From Actinomycetota bacterium (lineage in GTDB: Bacteria > Actinomycetota > Thermoleophilia > Solirubrobacterales > Solirubrobacteraceae), in NCBI GenBank assembly GCA_005888335.1, contig VAWY01000069.1:1-22103 (forward strand): DNA of 22,103 nucleotides, given 5' to 3'. Both the position numbers and the translations under genes were made by a program. Numbering within the stretch: the first letter of the stretch is position 1; each line of letters begins with the position of its first letter. The notes beneath the pieces were generated by a model that was not told the DNA's origin, did not search any database, and saw only the letters and a program-made list of their open reading frames with translations. Below are positions 6,517-12,739 of this stretch, in pieces.

Positions 6517-7608
6517 CTACCGAAGCCGGAACGCGGTCCCGAAGGACGGCAGTCCGGACTGGCGCGGGAAGGAGATGCCGTAGCTGCGGCCACGCCGCAG
6601 GCGGTCGAGGACCGCCCGCGGGATCCGCAGTCGGAGGTCGGCGGTGCGCTGGCCGTTGTGGACCTGGGTCCCGGTCAGCGTGATCCGCCGACTCCACAGC
6701 GCGCGGCCGGTCCGCGAATCGCGCAGCCTCACCAGCAGCCTCTTGGCCTTGGTGGTGCTGACGCCGATCCGCAGGCGCAAGCCGTTGCGCCGGAGGCCTG
6801 TCAGGGTCACCCGGCCGCCCAGGACGCGCACAGTCGCCGTGGGAGCCGTGGTGGGAGCGCCGTCGTCGCCCGGCTTGCCGCCGCTCGGCGGCGCGGGATC
6901 GACGGTGACGGTCTGGGGGTCGAGCACGAGCGTGCGCCCGCCGTGGACGACGCTGACGGCGATCCGGTAGCCGCCCGGCGCCGCGTACGTGTGCCCGCCG
7001 TCGATCGTGAAGCTGCCGGCGTTGCCCGCGAGCGCCGCGGCGCTGGCCGGCGTCCCGTCGCCCCAGTCGATCGTGGCGGTGAAGTCGCCGCTCTGCGACA
7101 ACGGGTTGTCGTCCTTGAGCTCGGCCACCTGGCCGCTGAACGGGGTGCCGGCGGTCGCGGTGATCGCCTGTGCCGCCCCGCGGAAGTCGGCCTCGCGGAT
7201 CGTCGCCGTCCCAGGGACGGGCGTCGTCGAGCACGTCCCGCCCGCGGGGCAGATCGCGGCCCGGACGTCATAGACGCCGGCACGCGTGTACGTGTGCGTG
7301 CCCCGTGCCGAGTACGTGCAGGTGCCGGGGACGGCGCCGGGGTCGATCTTGATCGGCTTGTCGATCTCGAGCGGGCCGGTCGTCCCGTCGCCCCAGTCGG
7401 CCTGGAGCGTGTAGTTGGCGACCGTGCAGCGGCCGGTCGCGTCGCCGGCGTCGTCGAAGTTGACGACGCGCTGGTTGGTGATCTCCTTGCCCTCGACGCC
7501 GGAGAACGGGATCGCGCTCTGGACGGCGACGACCGCGGAGGCGCTGCCCGGCGCGATGGCGAGGGCGGCGATGGCGGCGCTACAAGCAGCGAGCAGGCGC
7601 GTGCTCAT
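6517..7608 (-). CDS. Secreted PKD-domain protein
   Basis: This encodes 363 residues. The signal peptide runs from MSTRLLAACS to about GSASA (25). Two PKD-type immunoglobulin-like domains follow. Their hallmarks are DWGDGT (71-76) with GTHTYTRAGVYDV (103-115), and DWGDGT (181-186) with GGHTYAAPGGYRI (204-216). Cys pairs (C61/C97, C120/C126) may form disulfides. A Pro/Gly/Thr linker (about 238-258) leads to a basic beta-rich C-terminal domain ending SFGTAFRLR, similar in style to the end of the Calx-beta protein. PKD domains mediate protein or polysaccharide contacts outside the cell. The ATG overlaps the stop of the second oxidase gene as ATGA, so it is the last gene of the oxidase operon. A role as extracellular anchor or partner of the oxidase is inferred from position only. 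Confidence 0.8.
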   Translation of the reverse strand: MSTRLLAACSAAIAALAIAPGSASAVVAVQSAIPFSGVEGKEITNQRVVNFDDAGDATGRCTVANYTLQADWGDGTTGPLEIDKPIKIDPGAVPGTCTYSARGTHTYTRAGVYDVRAAICPAGGTCSTTPVPGTATIREADFRGAAQAITATAGTPFSGQVAELKDDNPLSQSGDFTATIDWGDGTPASAAALAGNAGSFTIDGGHTYAAPGGYRIAVSVVHGGRTLVLDPQTVTVDPAPPSGGKPGDDGAPTTAPTATVRVLGGRVTLTGLRRNGLRLRIGVSTTKAKRLLVRLRDSRTGRALWSRRITLTGTQVHNGQRTADLRLRIPRAVLDRLRRGRSYGISFPRQSGLPSFGTAFRLR

Positions 7609-8744
7609 GCGACCGTCACCTGCGTCCGCACGAAGCCCACGGGCTTCTGACTGACCCAGTGGTGGAACGTGAAGGTGACCGGGTAGACCCCCGGCTTCGT
7701 CGGCTTGAGCAGCAGCCCGTACCGCTCCGCGGGCCCGATCCGCTTCTCCGGCCAGTCGTTCCACGGGATGCCGACGTCGGGGTGCCCGCCGCCCAGGCCG
7801 TTGACGTCGAGTCCGCTGCGGATCGGCCGGCCGTCGGTCTCGACGATCTGGACGAAGTCGCCCAGGGCGCCGAGATCGGCGGTGACGGAGAAGTAGTTGG
7901 CGTGGATCAGCCGGATCAGCCCCGTCTCGCCGGCCGGCATCGTGAACGCCACCGGCTGGCTCGCGTCGCCGAGGATCGGGCGGCCGTCGGGGTGCTGCGG
8001 ATGGCGGCCGATGAGGAAGTACTTCGGGTTGTAGTCGTTCAGCCCGGCGTCCTCGAGGCAGAACCCCGCGAGGTGATGCAGCGTGTGCCAGCGCGGGTCG
8101 AACGAGTTCAGCGCCCAGATCGCCTCGTGCTTGTAGCGCCAGTCGTCTGGCGCGTCGACGACCGGCAGCTTGCCCCGCGGATCCGGCTCGGGCTCGTACG
8201 GGTCGACGATGATCGCCCCGAAGAGCCCCATCTGCACGTGCAGGACCGTGTTGACGTGGCAGTGGTAGAAGAACGTCCCCGTGTTCGCGGGGTGCGCGCG
8301 CCACTGGTAGATGTAGTGGCCGGTCACCTCGAACGACGTGTGGCCGACGCCGTCGTTGTCCATGTCGGGCTCGAGCCCGTGATGGTGGATGGTGTGCCGG
8401 TTCTTCGAGGAGCCGAGGTCGACCTGCACGAGGTCGCCGCCCATCACGCGGATCGGCGGCGAGGGGAGCGTCTTGACGCCGTTCTCGTCCTCGAACCCCC
8501 AATGCCGGATCTCGACGCCGTCGGGCATGGTGAGCTTGCCGCTCACGAAGACCTTGCGCGTGAACTTGCGGATCTCGCCGATGCCGGGCGGCATGCCGGG
8601 CGGCAGGAAGTTCGGGTCGCTGCGCTTGGCCTCCCACTCGGCCTGGCTGGTCACCAACCCGAACGTCGGCTGGTTGCCGACCTGCTCGGGAAAGGCCAGC
8701 TCGAACTGGGCTTCGTTGAGGACGCAGTTGAAGTTGCCGGCCAT
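7605..8744 (-). CDS. Multicopper-oxidase-like cupredoxin protein (motif I/II half)
   Basis: This encodes 379 residues. The first cupredoxin domain (about 60-185) carries HTIHHHGLEPD (117-127) and FFYHCHVNTVLHVQMGLFG (158-176). H120/H122 and H161/H163 fit type 2/3 copper ligands, and C162 with H169 may serve a type 1 site, although spacing from HCH to the next His is longer than usual (HCH-x5-H). The second domain (about 237-379) has the backbone pattern of multicopper-oxidase domain 2 (GLIRLIHANYFSV, VETDGRPI, IGPAERYGLLL) but no copper motif. No signal peptide is visible at the N-terminus (MAGNFNCVLNEAQFELAFPE). The ATG is 2 nt after the upstream oxidase stop, with AAAGGG 8 nt before it. The lack of the HxxHxH/HCH domain 3 suggests that it needs its neighbour for a full copper cluster. 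The substrate is unknown. Confidence 0.8.
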   Translation of the reverse strand: MAGNFNCVLNEAQFELAFPEQVGNQPTFGLVTSQAEWEAKRSDPNFLPPGMPPGIGEIRKFTRKVFVSGKLTMPDGVEIRHWGFEDENGVKTLPSPPIRVMGGDLVQVDLGSSKNRHTIHHHGLEPDMDNDGVGHTSFEVTGHYIYQWRAHPANTGTFFYHCHVNTVLHVQMGLFGAIIVDPYEPEPDPRGKLPVVDAPDDWRYKHEAIWALNSFDPRWHTLHHLAGFCLEDAGLNDYNPKYFLIGRHPQHPDGRPILGDASQPVAFTMPAGETGLIRLIHANYFSVTADLGALGDFVQIVETDGRPIRSGLDVNGLGGGHPDVGIPWNDWPEKRIGPAERYGLLLKPTKPGVYPVTFTFHHWVSQKPVGFVRTQVTVA

Positions 8745-8746
8745 CG

Positions 8747-10531
8747 TCAGCCCTTTCCGCCGGAGCTCTTGTCACCCGAGCCGCCGCTGCTGGTGCCCGA
8801 GCCTCCGCCACCGTCACCGGAGCCACCGCTGCTCGACCCGCTCTTGCCCTGGCCGTTGTCGCCGCCGCCGGGCCCGCTGTTCCCGGTCCGCTCGTCGATC
8901 GCCGCCTGCACGACGTCATCCGGGACGCGCCGGCGTCCGTCGCGGGCCTCGTCGGCGAGGCGCTGGCGCACCTGACGCGCCACCTGCGTGGTGCTGACGA
9001 GGTGCCAGTCGGTCAGCATCCCGAACGGATACGACCCCCCGGCCGCCGTCTGCGACATCTCCGCGTGGCAATGCATCGGGAAGTGCTGCTCGGCGCTCTT
9101 CGGGTGCAGATCGTTGATGGGCGGGAAGGCGTCGAAGCCCGTGTGCGCCGGCAGGATCACGTCGACGGTCATGAGCGGCTCCATCCGCTGCATGTCCCGC
9201 TCGAAGACGACGCCGACCTTGGCCGGGACCCCGTTGCGCTGCACCGGGAAGATGTGGTTGCCATGCCAGTGCAGCGCGTGCGTGGCGATGCCCGCGTTGA
9301 TGCAGCGGATGAGCACCCCCACGAACTGGTCCGTCGCGAGCTGCAGCGGGATGACGGGCACCGTGAAGTCGACGTTTTTCGTGGCCTCGACGCCGGTCTG
9401 CCCGTTGATCAGGAAGTAGCGCGGCTTGATGCTCGACAGCGGATAGTCGACGGTGCTCTGGCGGCGCTGCGTCCGGGCCAGCTCGCCGAGGACCGGGTCG
9501 ACGTCGGAGAGCACCCAGGTCAGCTGGCTGCGCAGCTCCGTTTCGACGACGACGCGGTCGGGAGCCGGCGAGTACGGCAGCAGCGTCCCGCCCCCGCCCG
9601 CGGGCTGGACGATGAACGCTCCGTACATCCCGAGAAGGCGGTTGTTGCGGTCGGCGTCGCGGTAGACGTAGCTGCCGGCATCGGGGGCGACGAAGTTGAT
9701 CGTCACGCTGCCGTGAGCAGGCACCGTCGTCGGCTTCACGACGGGGTTGCTCGGCTGCTCGCTGGCCGTCCGCTCGATGAGGAACGTGTGGTCCCGGGGC
9801 GTGCTGTTCGCCACCACGATCTGGACCGCGTCGCCCTCGAAGATCTCGCGGCCCTTGACGCCGGGACCGACGTTGCCGATCGGCGGCCCCGGCAGCGACG
9901 GGACGTCCTTGAGGGCGTCCGTCGACCGGAACCCGCGGAAGAACACCGGCGTGCCGTCCTCCATGACGATGTCGCCCTCGGTGATCGTGAGCATGAAGGG
10001 CACCGGCGGCGCCGCCGATGCCGTCATGACGCGCGACAGGCCCGCCACGGCGACCGAGCTCGCCGCCCCGACCTGGATGAAGCCGCGCCGCGTCGTCCCG
10101 CCGGCGGGGCGCGCCGGGCGGGCGGGGGGCGCGGTCTCGACCGGCGCCATGGCGGCCGGCGCGGGGCGCCGAGCGGGTGCGACCGCCGCCAGCGGGACCG
10201 TCACGGCAAGCGCCAGCAGCAGTCCCCGGCCCGGCTCGAGAGCCTGCAGGTCGAGCACGCCGGCGGCCAGCGCCCCGAGTGCCGCCGCAGCCGCGGCGGC
10301 CAGCGCCACCAGCGCAGCCGCCTCCAGCCGCGCTGGGCGCGCGACGAGACGGGTGGCCAGTGGCGCCAGCAGCGCCGCGGTGGGTGCCCCGACGAGTACG
10401 ACGAGCAGCCAGCGGCTGAGCCATCCGTGACCGCCGGCCTCTACGGCGACGAGCCAGAGCCCCGCCGCCGCCGAGAGTCCCGCGCCGAGCGGTGCCCGGC
10501 GACCGATCGTGTCCGTGATCCTGGTCCTCAC
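8747..10531 (-). CDS. Membrane-linked Tat-type multicopper-oxidase-like protein (motif III/IV half)
   Basis: This encodes 594 residues. Hydrophobic segments at about 14-34, 39-63, 69-93 and 102-120 are followed by a Pro/Ala linker and a twin-arginine motif TTRRGFIQVG (146-155) with its own hydrophobic stretch ending MTASAA (174). A first cupredoxin domain (about 178-312) has lost the usual ligands: DHTFLIE stands where HWHG is expected and YRDADRNNRLLGMYG where HSH is expected. The C-terminal cupredoxin domain keeps HALHWHGNH (418-426) and HFPMHCHAEMSQ (483-494). After HCH the usual type 1 His is not at the normal spacing. A Gly/Ser-rich tail (about 550-594) ends the protein. The GTG start (10529-10531) has an excellent AAGGAGGAGG 8 nt upstream. 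It is probably exported by Tat and active on the outer membrane face. Confidence 0.85.
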   Translation of the reverse strand: MRTRITDTIGRRAPLGAGLSAAAGLWLVAVEAGGHGWLSRWLLVVLVGAPTAALLAPLATRLVARPARLEAAALVALAAAAAAALGALAAGVLDLQALEPGRGLLLALAVTVPLAAVAPARRPAPAAMAPVETAPPARPARPAGGTTRRGFIQVGAASSVAVAGLSRVMTASAAPPVPFMLTITEGDIVMEDGTPVFFRGFRSTDALKDVPSLPGPPIGNVGPGVKGREIFEGDAVQIVVANSTPRDHTFLIERTASEQPSNPVVKPTTVPAHGSVTINFVAPDAGSYVYRDADRNNRLLGMYGAFIVQPAGGGGTLLPYSPAPDRVVVETELRSQLTWVLSDVDPVLGELARTQRRQSTVDYPLSSIKPRYFLINGQTGVEATKNVDFTVPVIPLQLATDQFVGVLIRCINAGIATHALHWHGNHIFPVQRNGVPAKVGVVFERDMQRMEPLMTVDVILPAHTGFDAFPPINDLHPKSAEQHFPMHCHAEMSQTAAGGSYPFGMLTDWHLVSTTQVARQVRQRLADEARDGRRRVPDDVVQAAIDERTGNSGPGGGDNGQGKSGSSSGGSGDGGGGSGTSSGGSGDKSSGGKG

Positions 10532-10539
10532 GCGGTCGA

Positions 10540-10549
10540 CCTCCTCCTT
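10540..10549 (-). promoter_or_regulatory. Strong ribosome binding site fixing the GTG start of the Tat oxidase
   Basis: AAGGAGGAGG on the minus strand ends 8 nt before the GTG at 10531. It is among the best Shine-Dalgarno matches in the window. It supports the start that includes the four N-terminal membrane segments, rather than a later start near the twin-arginine motif. Confidence 0.8.
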
Positions 10550-10561
10550 GGTGACCCCGGC

Positions 10562-11149
10562 TCAGCCCGCGAAGCCGGGGCTGAAGTGGTGACTGAGGAC
10601 GTCGAGCGTCCCCAGGTGGCGGCTGGAACCGAGTTCCACGACGACCGGCGCGCGGCGCCCTGGGTCGTGGAACACGAGTCGCGGCAGCGATGCGGCGTCC
10701 GCGACGGAATAGCGCAGGGTGAAGCGGTGCTGGCTCAACGACGGCATCCGGCCGCGCTCGAGCCGCCCGGCGTCCACGCCTCCGGTGGCGATCTTCGGCA
10801 TCTCGAACATCCGCGGCGAGTAGCGCAGCGGGCGCTTGGCGAGGTTGGTCAGCGTGACGCCGACCTGGATCGGAAGCTGGCCCGGGGCGTCGGAGAGGCC
10901 CATCGGGTTGGGCGCCCCGACGACCTTGACGACGTAGTCGACGGACATCGTCCCGAAGCTCGTGATCACGCGCTGGTGCAGTCCCACGACCCCGGGTGCA
11001 GCGGGCCCGCTCGAGCCGCGGCCCGCGATCGTCACGACGCCGAGGACCGCCCCGGCGAGCGCCCCGGCCCACACCGCCACGACCAGGCCTCGCGCGAGGA
11101 GAGTCTTTGCGGGGTTCCTGGGTGGGAGAGCGGTGGTGTGGGTGCTCAC
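10562..11149 (-). CDS. Membrane-anchored protein with extracytoplasmic beta domain, function unknown
   Basis: This encodes 195 residues. A short basic N-terminus leads into one hydrophobic helix (about 20-42, LLARGLVVAVWAGALAGAVL), then a Gly/Ser/Pro linker and a beta-rich domain. That domain's VDYVVKVVGAPNPMG and LPIQVGVTLTNLAKRPLRYSP resemble the DUF4352/telokin-like fold in which hydrophobic strands surround a T-L-T-N element. The His-rich end SHHFSPGFAG and several Met residues (RMFEMPKI, RMPS) could touch copper, but this is speculative. The GTG start (11147-11149) overlaps the stop of the HD-GYP gene as GTGA. A promoter with direct repeats lies just upstream (11185-11216). The gene precedes the Tat oxidase by 30 bp. 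A role as copper chaperone or oxidase assembly partner is inferred from context only. Confidence 0.65.
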   Translation of the reverse strand: MSTHTTALPPRNPAKTLLARGLVVAVWAGALAGAVLGVVTIAGRGSSGPAAPGVVGLHQRVITSFGTMSVDYVVKVVGAPNPMGLSDAPGQLPIQVGVTLTNLAKRPLRYSPRMFEMPKIATGGVDAGRLERGRMPSLSQHRFTLRYSVADAASLPRLVFHDPGRRAPVVVELGSSRHLGTLDVLSHHFSPGFAG

Positions 11150-12576
11150 GGGGCGCTCGGATGCCGGGCGGGGTGGGGATCGCGAACGTAAGCCGGGGCG
11201 CTCAACAGGCGCTCAACAACCTTGCGTGATGTGCCGGCCGGCGGCGCGGGGCGCAGCCACAGCTCGCACGGCCGCCCGCCCGCCGCGCGCAGGAACGCGT
11301 CGACGACCGCGGGCGAGAACTGGGTGCCGCGCCCGTCGAGCAGCTCGGCCACCGCGTCGTCGGGGTCCAGTGCGCAGCGGTAGGGCCGGTTCGACGTCAT
11401 CGCCGCCCACGCCTCCGCGACGGCGACGATCGCGGCGCCCACGGGCACGTCGGTGCCCGCGAGCCCGTCGGGGTAGCCGGTGCCGTCCCAGCGCTCGTGG
11501 TGGTGGCGGACGATCGGCACCACCTGGCGCAGCGGCGACAGGCGTTCGAGGATCGCCGCTCCCTCGTCGGCGTGGAGCTTGACGTGCTCGAACTCCTCCG
11601 CGGTCAGCGACCCGGGCTTGGCGAGCAGCCGCTCGGGGACGGCGACCTTGCCGATGTCGTGCAGCAGCGCGCCGTGGGCGAGCGCCTCGAGCGCGGCCGG
11701 TCCGAGGCCCAGCTCGCCGCCGATCGCGAGCGCGAGCCGCTCGACGAGCAGCGACTGGCCGGCGCCGAGCGGGTCACGTGCCTCGATCGTGGCGTTCAGG
11801 CTCGCGATCGCCTCGAGCGAGCGCCGTTCGAGCGTGTCGTATGCCTCGGTCAGCGCCCGCGAGCGCTCGCGCAGCAGGCGTGTCTGGCGGCGCAGCTTGC
11901 GCGACGCGCCGCGCACGAGGAGGGCCAGGGCGACCCACAGTGCGACGAAGATCGCCCCCGTCACCAACCAGATCAGCCGGCGGCCGCTCTCGATGCCGGC
12001 CAGGACGTTGCGGGCGTCGACGTAGACCTCGTAGGCGCCGATCGTCTGCCCCCGCGCGCGCACCGGCGCATAGACCTCGAGCAGCCGCGCCGGGTGGGCG
12101 CGCGTCTCCACGCGGCGCTCGGCGCGGTCGTGCGCCTCGTCGCCCAGGATCTCCGAGGTCGCGCGCGAGTGGCGAAGCGCGCCGGCGAGCGCGCCACCCA
12201 CCGGATACCGGCGGCCGATGCGCGACGGCGCGACGCTCGTCCACGCGAGCGTGCCGTCGGGCGCCCACACCTTGACGCTGACGATGTCCGGGGTGCGGTG
12301 CGCGAGCTCTCGCCCCACCGCGGTCGGGACGCCGCGGTTGACGGTGACCGCGCCGCCCCGCACCAGCCACGGGCGCAGCACCCGGTCGACGTAGTCCGAG
12401 GCGGTGCGCTGCGCCTCGCCGACGGTGTGCGCGCGCAGCGCGTCGGTCAGCGCGGCGCCGAGGGCCAGCGCGCCACCGGCCAGGATCCCGGCGCTCACCA
12501 CGAGGAAGGTGGTGAGCAGGCTCAGGCGACGGCGCAGGGGAAACTGGATGCGGGCGAAGCGCTCCGGGACGGACAT
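11146..12576 (-). CDS. Membrane sensor protein with HD-GYP domain
   Basis: This encodes 476 residues. A first membrane helix (about 18-45) and a second (about 201-222) bracket an extracytoplasmic sensor region of about 150 residues. That region includes IVSVKVWAPDGTLAWTS and LLEVYAPVRARGQTIGAYEVYVD, the pattern of a dCache/PDC-like sensor. A short coiled segment leads to the HD-GYP domain (from about 260): LLHDIGK, EEFEHVKLHADEGAAIL and HHERWDGTGYPDGL are all present. The usual VADxxDAMTSxRPYR reads VAVAEAWAAMTSNRPYR, with Asp replaced by Glu and Ala. Family members hydrolyse cyclic di-GMP; the changed motif may lower activity. ATG at 12574-12576 is preferred over a TTG three codons earlier. 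It is the first gene of the oxidase operon and is driven by the site B promoter. Confidence 0.88.
   Translation of the reverse strand: MSVPERFARIQFPLRRRLSLLTTFLVVSAGILAGGALALGAALTDALRAHTVGEAQRTASDYVDRVLRPWLVRGGAVTVNRGVPTAVGRELAHRTPDIVSVKVWAPDGTLAWTSVAPSRIGRRYPVGGALAGALRHSRATSEILGDEAHDRAERRVETRAHPARLLEVYAPVRARGQTIGAYEVYVDARNVLAGIESGRRLIWLVTGAIFVALWVALALLVRGASRKLRRQTRLLRERSRALTEAYDTLERRSLEAIASLNATIEARDPLGAGQSLLVERLALAIGGELGLGPAALEALAHGALLHDIGKVAVPERLLAKPGSLTAEEFEHVKLHADEGAAILERLSPLRQVVPIVRHHHERWDGTGYPDGLAGTDVPVGAAIVAVAEAWAAMTSNRPYRCALDPDDAVAELLDGRGTQFSPAVVDAFLRAAGGRPCELWLRPAPPAGTSRKVVERLLSAPAYVRDPHPARHPSAP
11185..11216 (-). promoter_or_regulatory. Internal promoter with SARP-type direct repeats (site A)
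   Basis: Reading the minus strand: TTGAGCG (11216-11210), CCTG, TTGAGCG (11205-11199), 8 bases, then TACGTT (11190-11185) as -10. The repeat is really GTTGAGCGCC twice with one base between. Heptamers at 11-bp period with the second copy 8 bp before the -10 is the layout known for SARP activators. The site lies in the 3' end of the HD-GYP coding region, 36 nt ahead of the next GTG start, and uses a TTG leucine codon in a very GC-rich gene. Site B at 12614-12645 shares the arrangement. Confidence 0.6.
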
Positions 12577-12613
12577 CGGCGGCAAGACGGGGGCGGGCGG
12601 GTCTCCGGCGGCG

Positions 12614-12645
12614 ACGCTACGGAGGCGCGCTCAGCGACCGCTCAA
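12614..12645 (-). promoter_or_regulatory. Promoter of the HD-GYP/oxidase operon with SARP-type direct repeats (site B)
   Basis: Reading the minus strand: TTGAGCG (12645-12639), GTCG, CTGAGCG (12634-12628), 8 bases, then TAGCGT (12619-12614) as -10, 37 bases before the HD-GYP ATG. Repeat length, 11-bp period and 8-bp distance to the -10 equal those of site A at 11185-11216. It lies in the 163-bp divergent gap next to the gene for a regulator that carries a SARP-type DNA-binding domain, its probable binder. Confidence 0.6.
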
Positions 12646-12667
12646 CGCGCCGGTGTCCGGCTGCGGA

Positions 12668-12735
12668 CCGGTGCACGCCCGATCTCGCAAGCGATCTGCG
12701 GGAAGTTGCCATTGCACTGCGGAATCGTGCACCGG
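12668..12735. repeat. Nine-base inverted repeat in the leader of the large regulator
   Basis: CCGGTGCAC (12668-12676) and GTGCACCGG (12727-12735) are exact reverse complements 50 bases apart; each contains the palindrome GTGCAC. The right copy ends 4 bases before the ATG at 12740. They could be paired operator sites for autoregulation or close a leader hairpin that limits translation. No clear plus-strand promoter was found in this gap. Confidence 0.45.
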
Positions 12736-12739
12736 CACC

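Noticed and set aside
7605..8744. The second oxidase as a truncated pseudogene
   Set aside because: The frame is intact, copper motifs are well kept, and start and stop are tightly coupled to both neighbours. A functional half-enzyme is more likely than decay.
12404..12739. N-terminal extension of the regulator into the HD-GYP gene
   Set aside because: The frame stays open, but the residues are antisense of the HD-GYP gene and of the promoter gap. The conserved start region begins at the ATG 12740.
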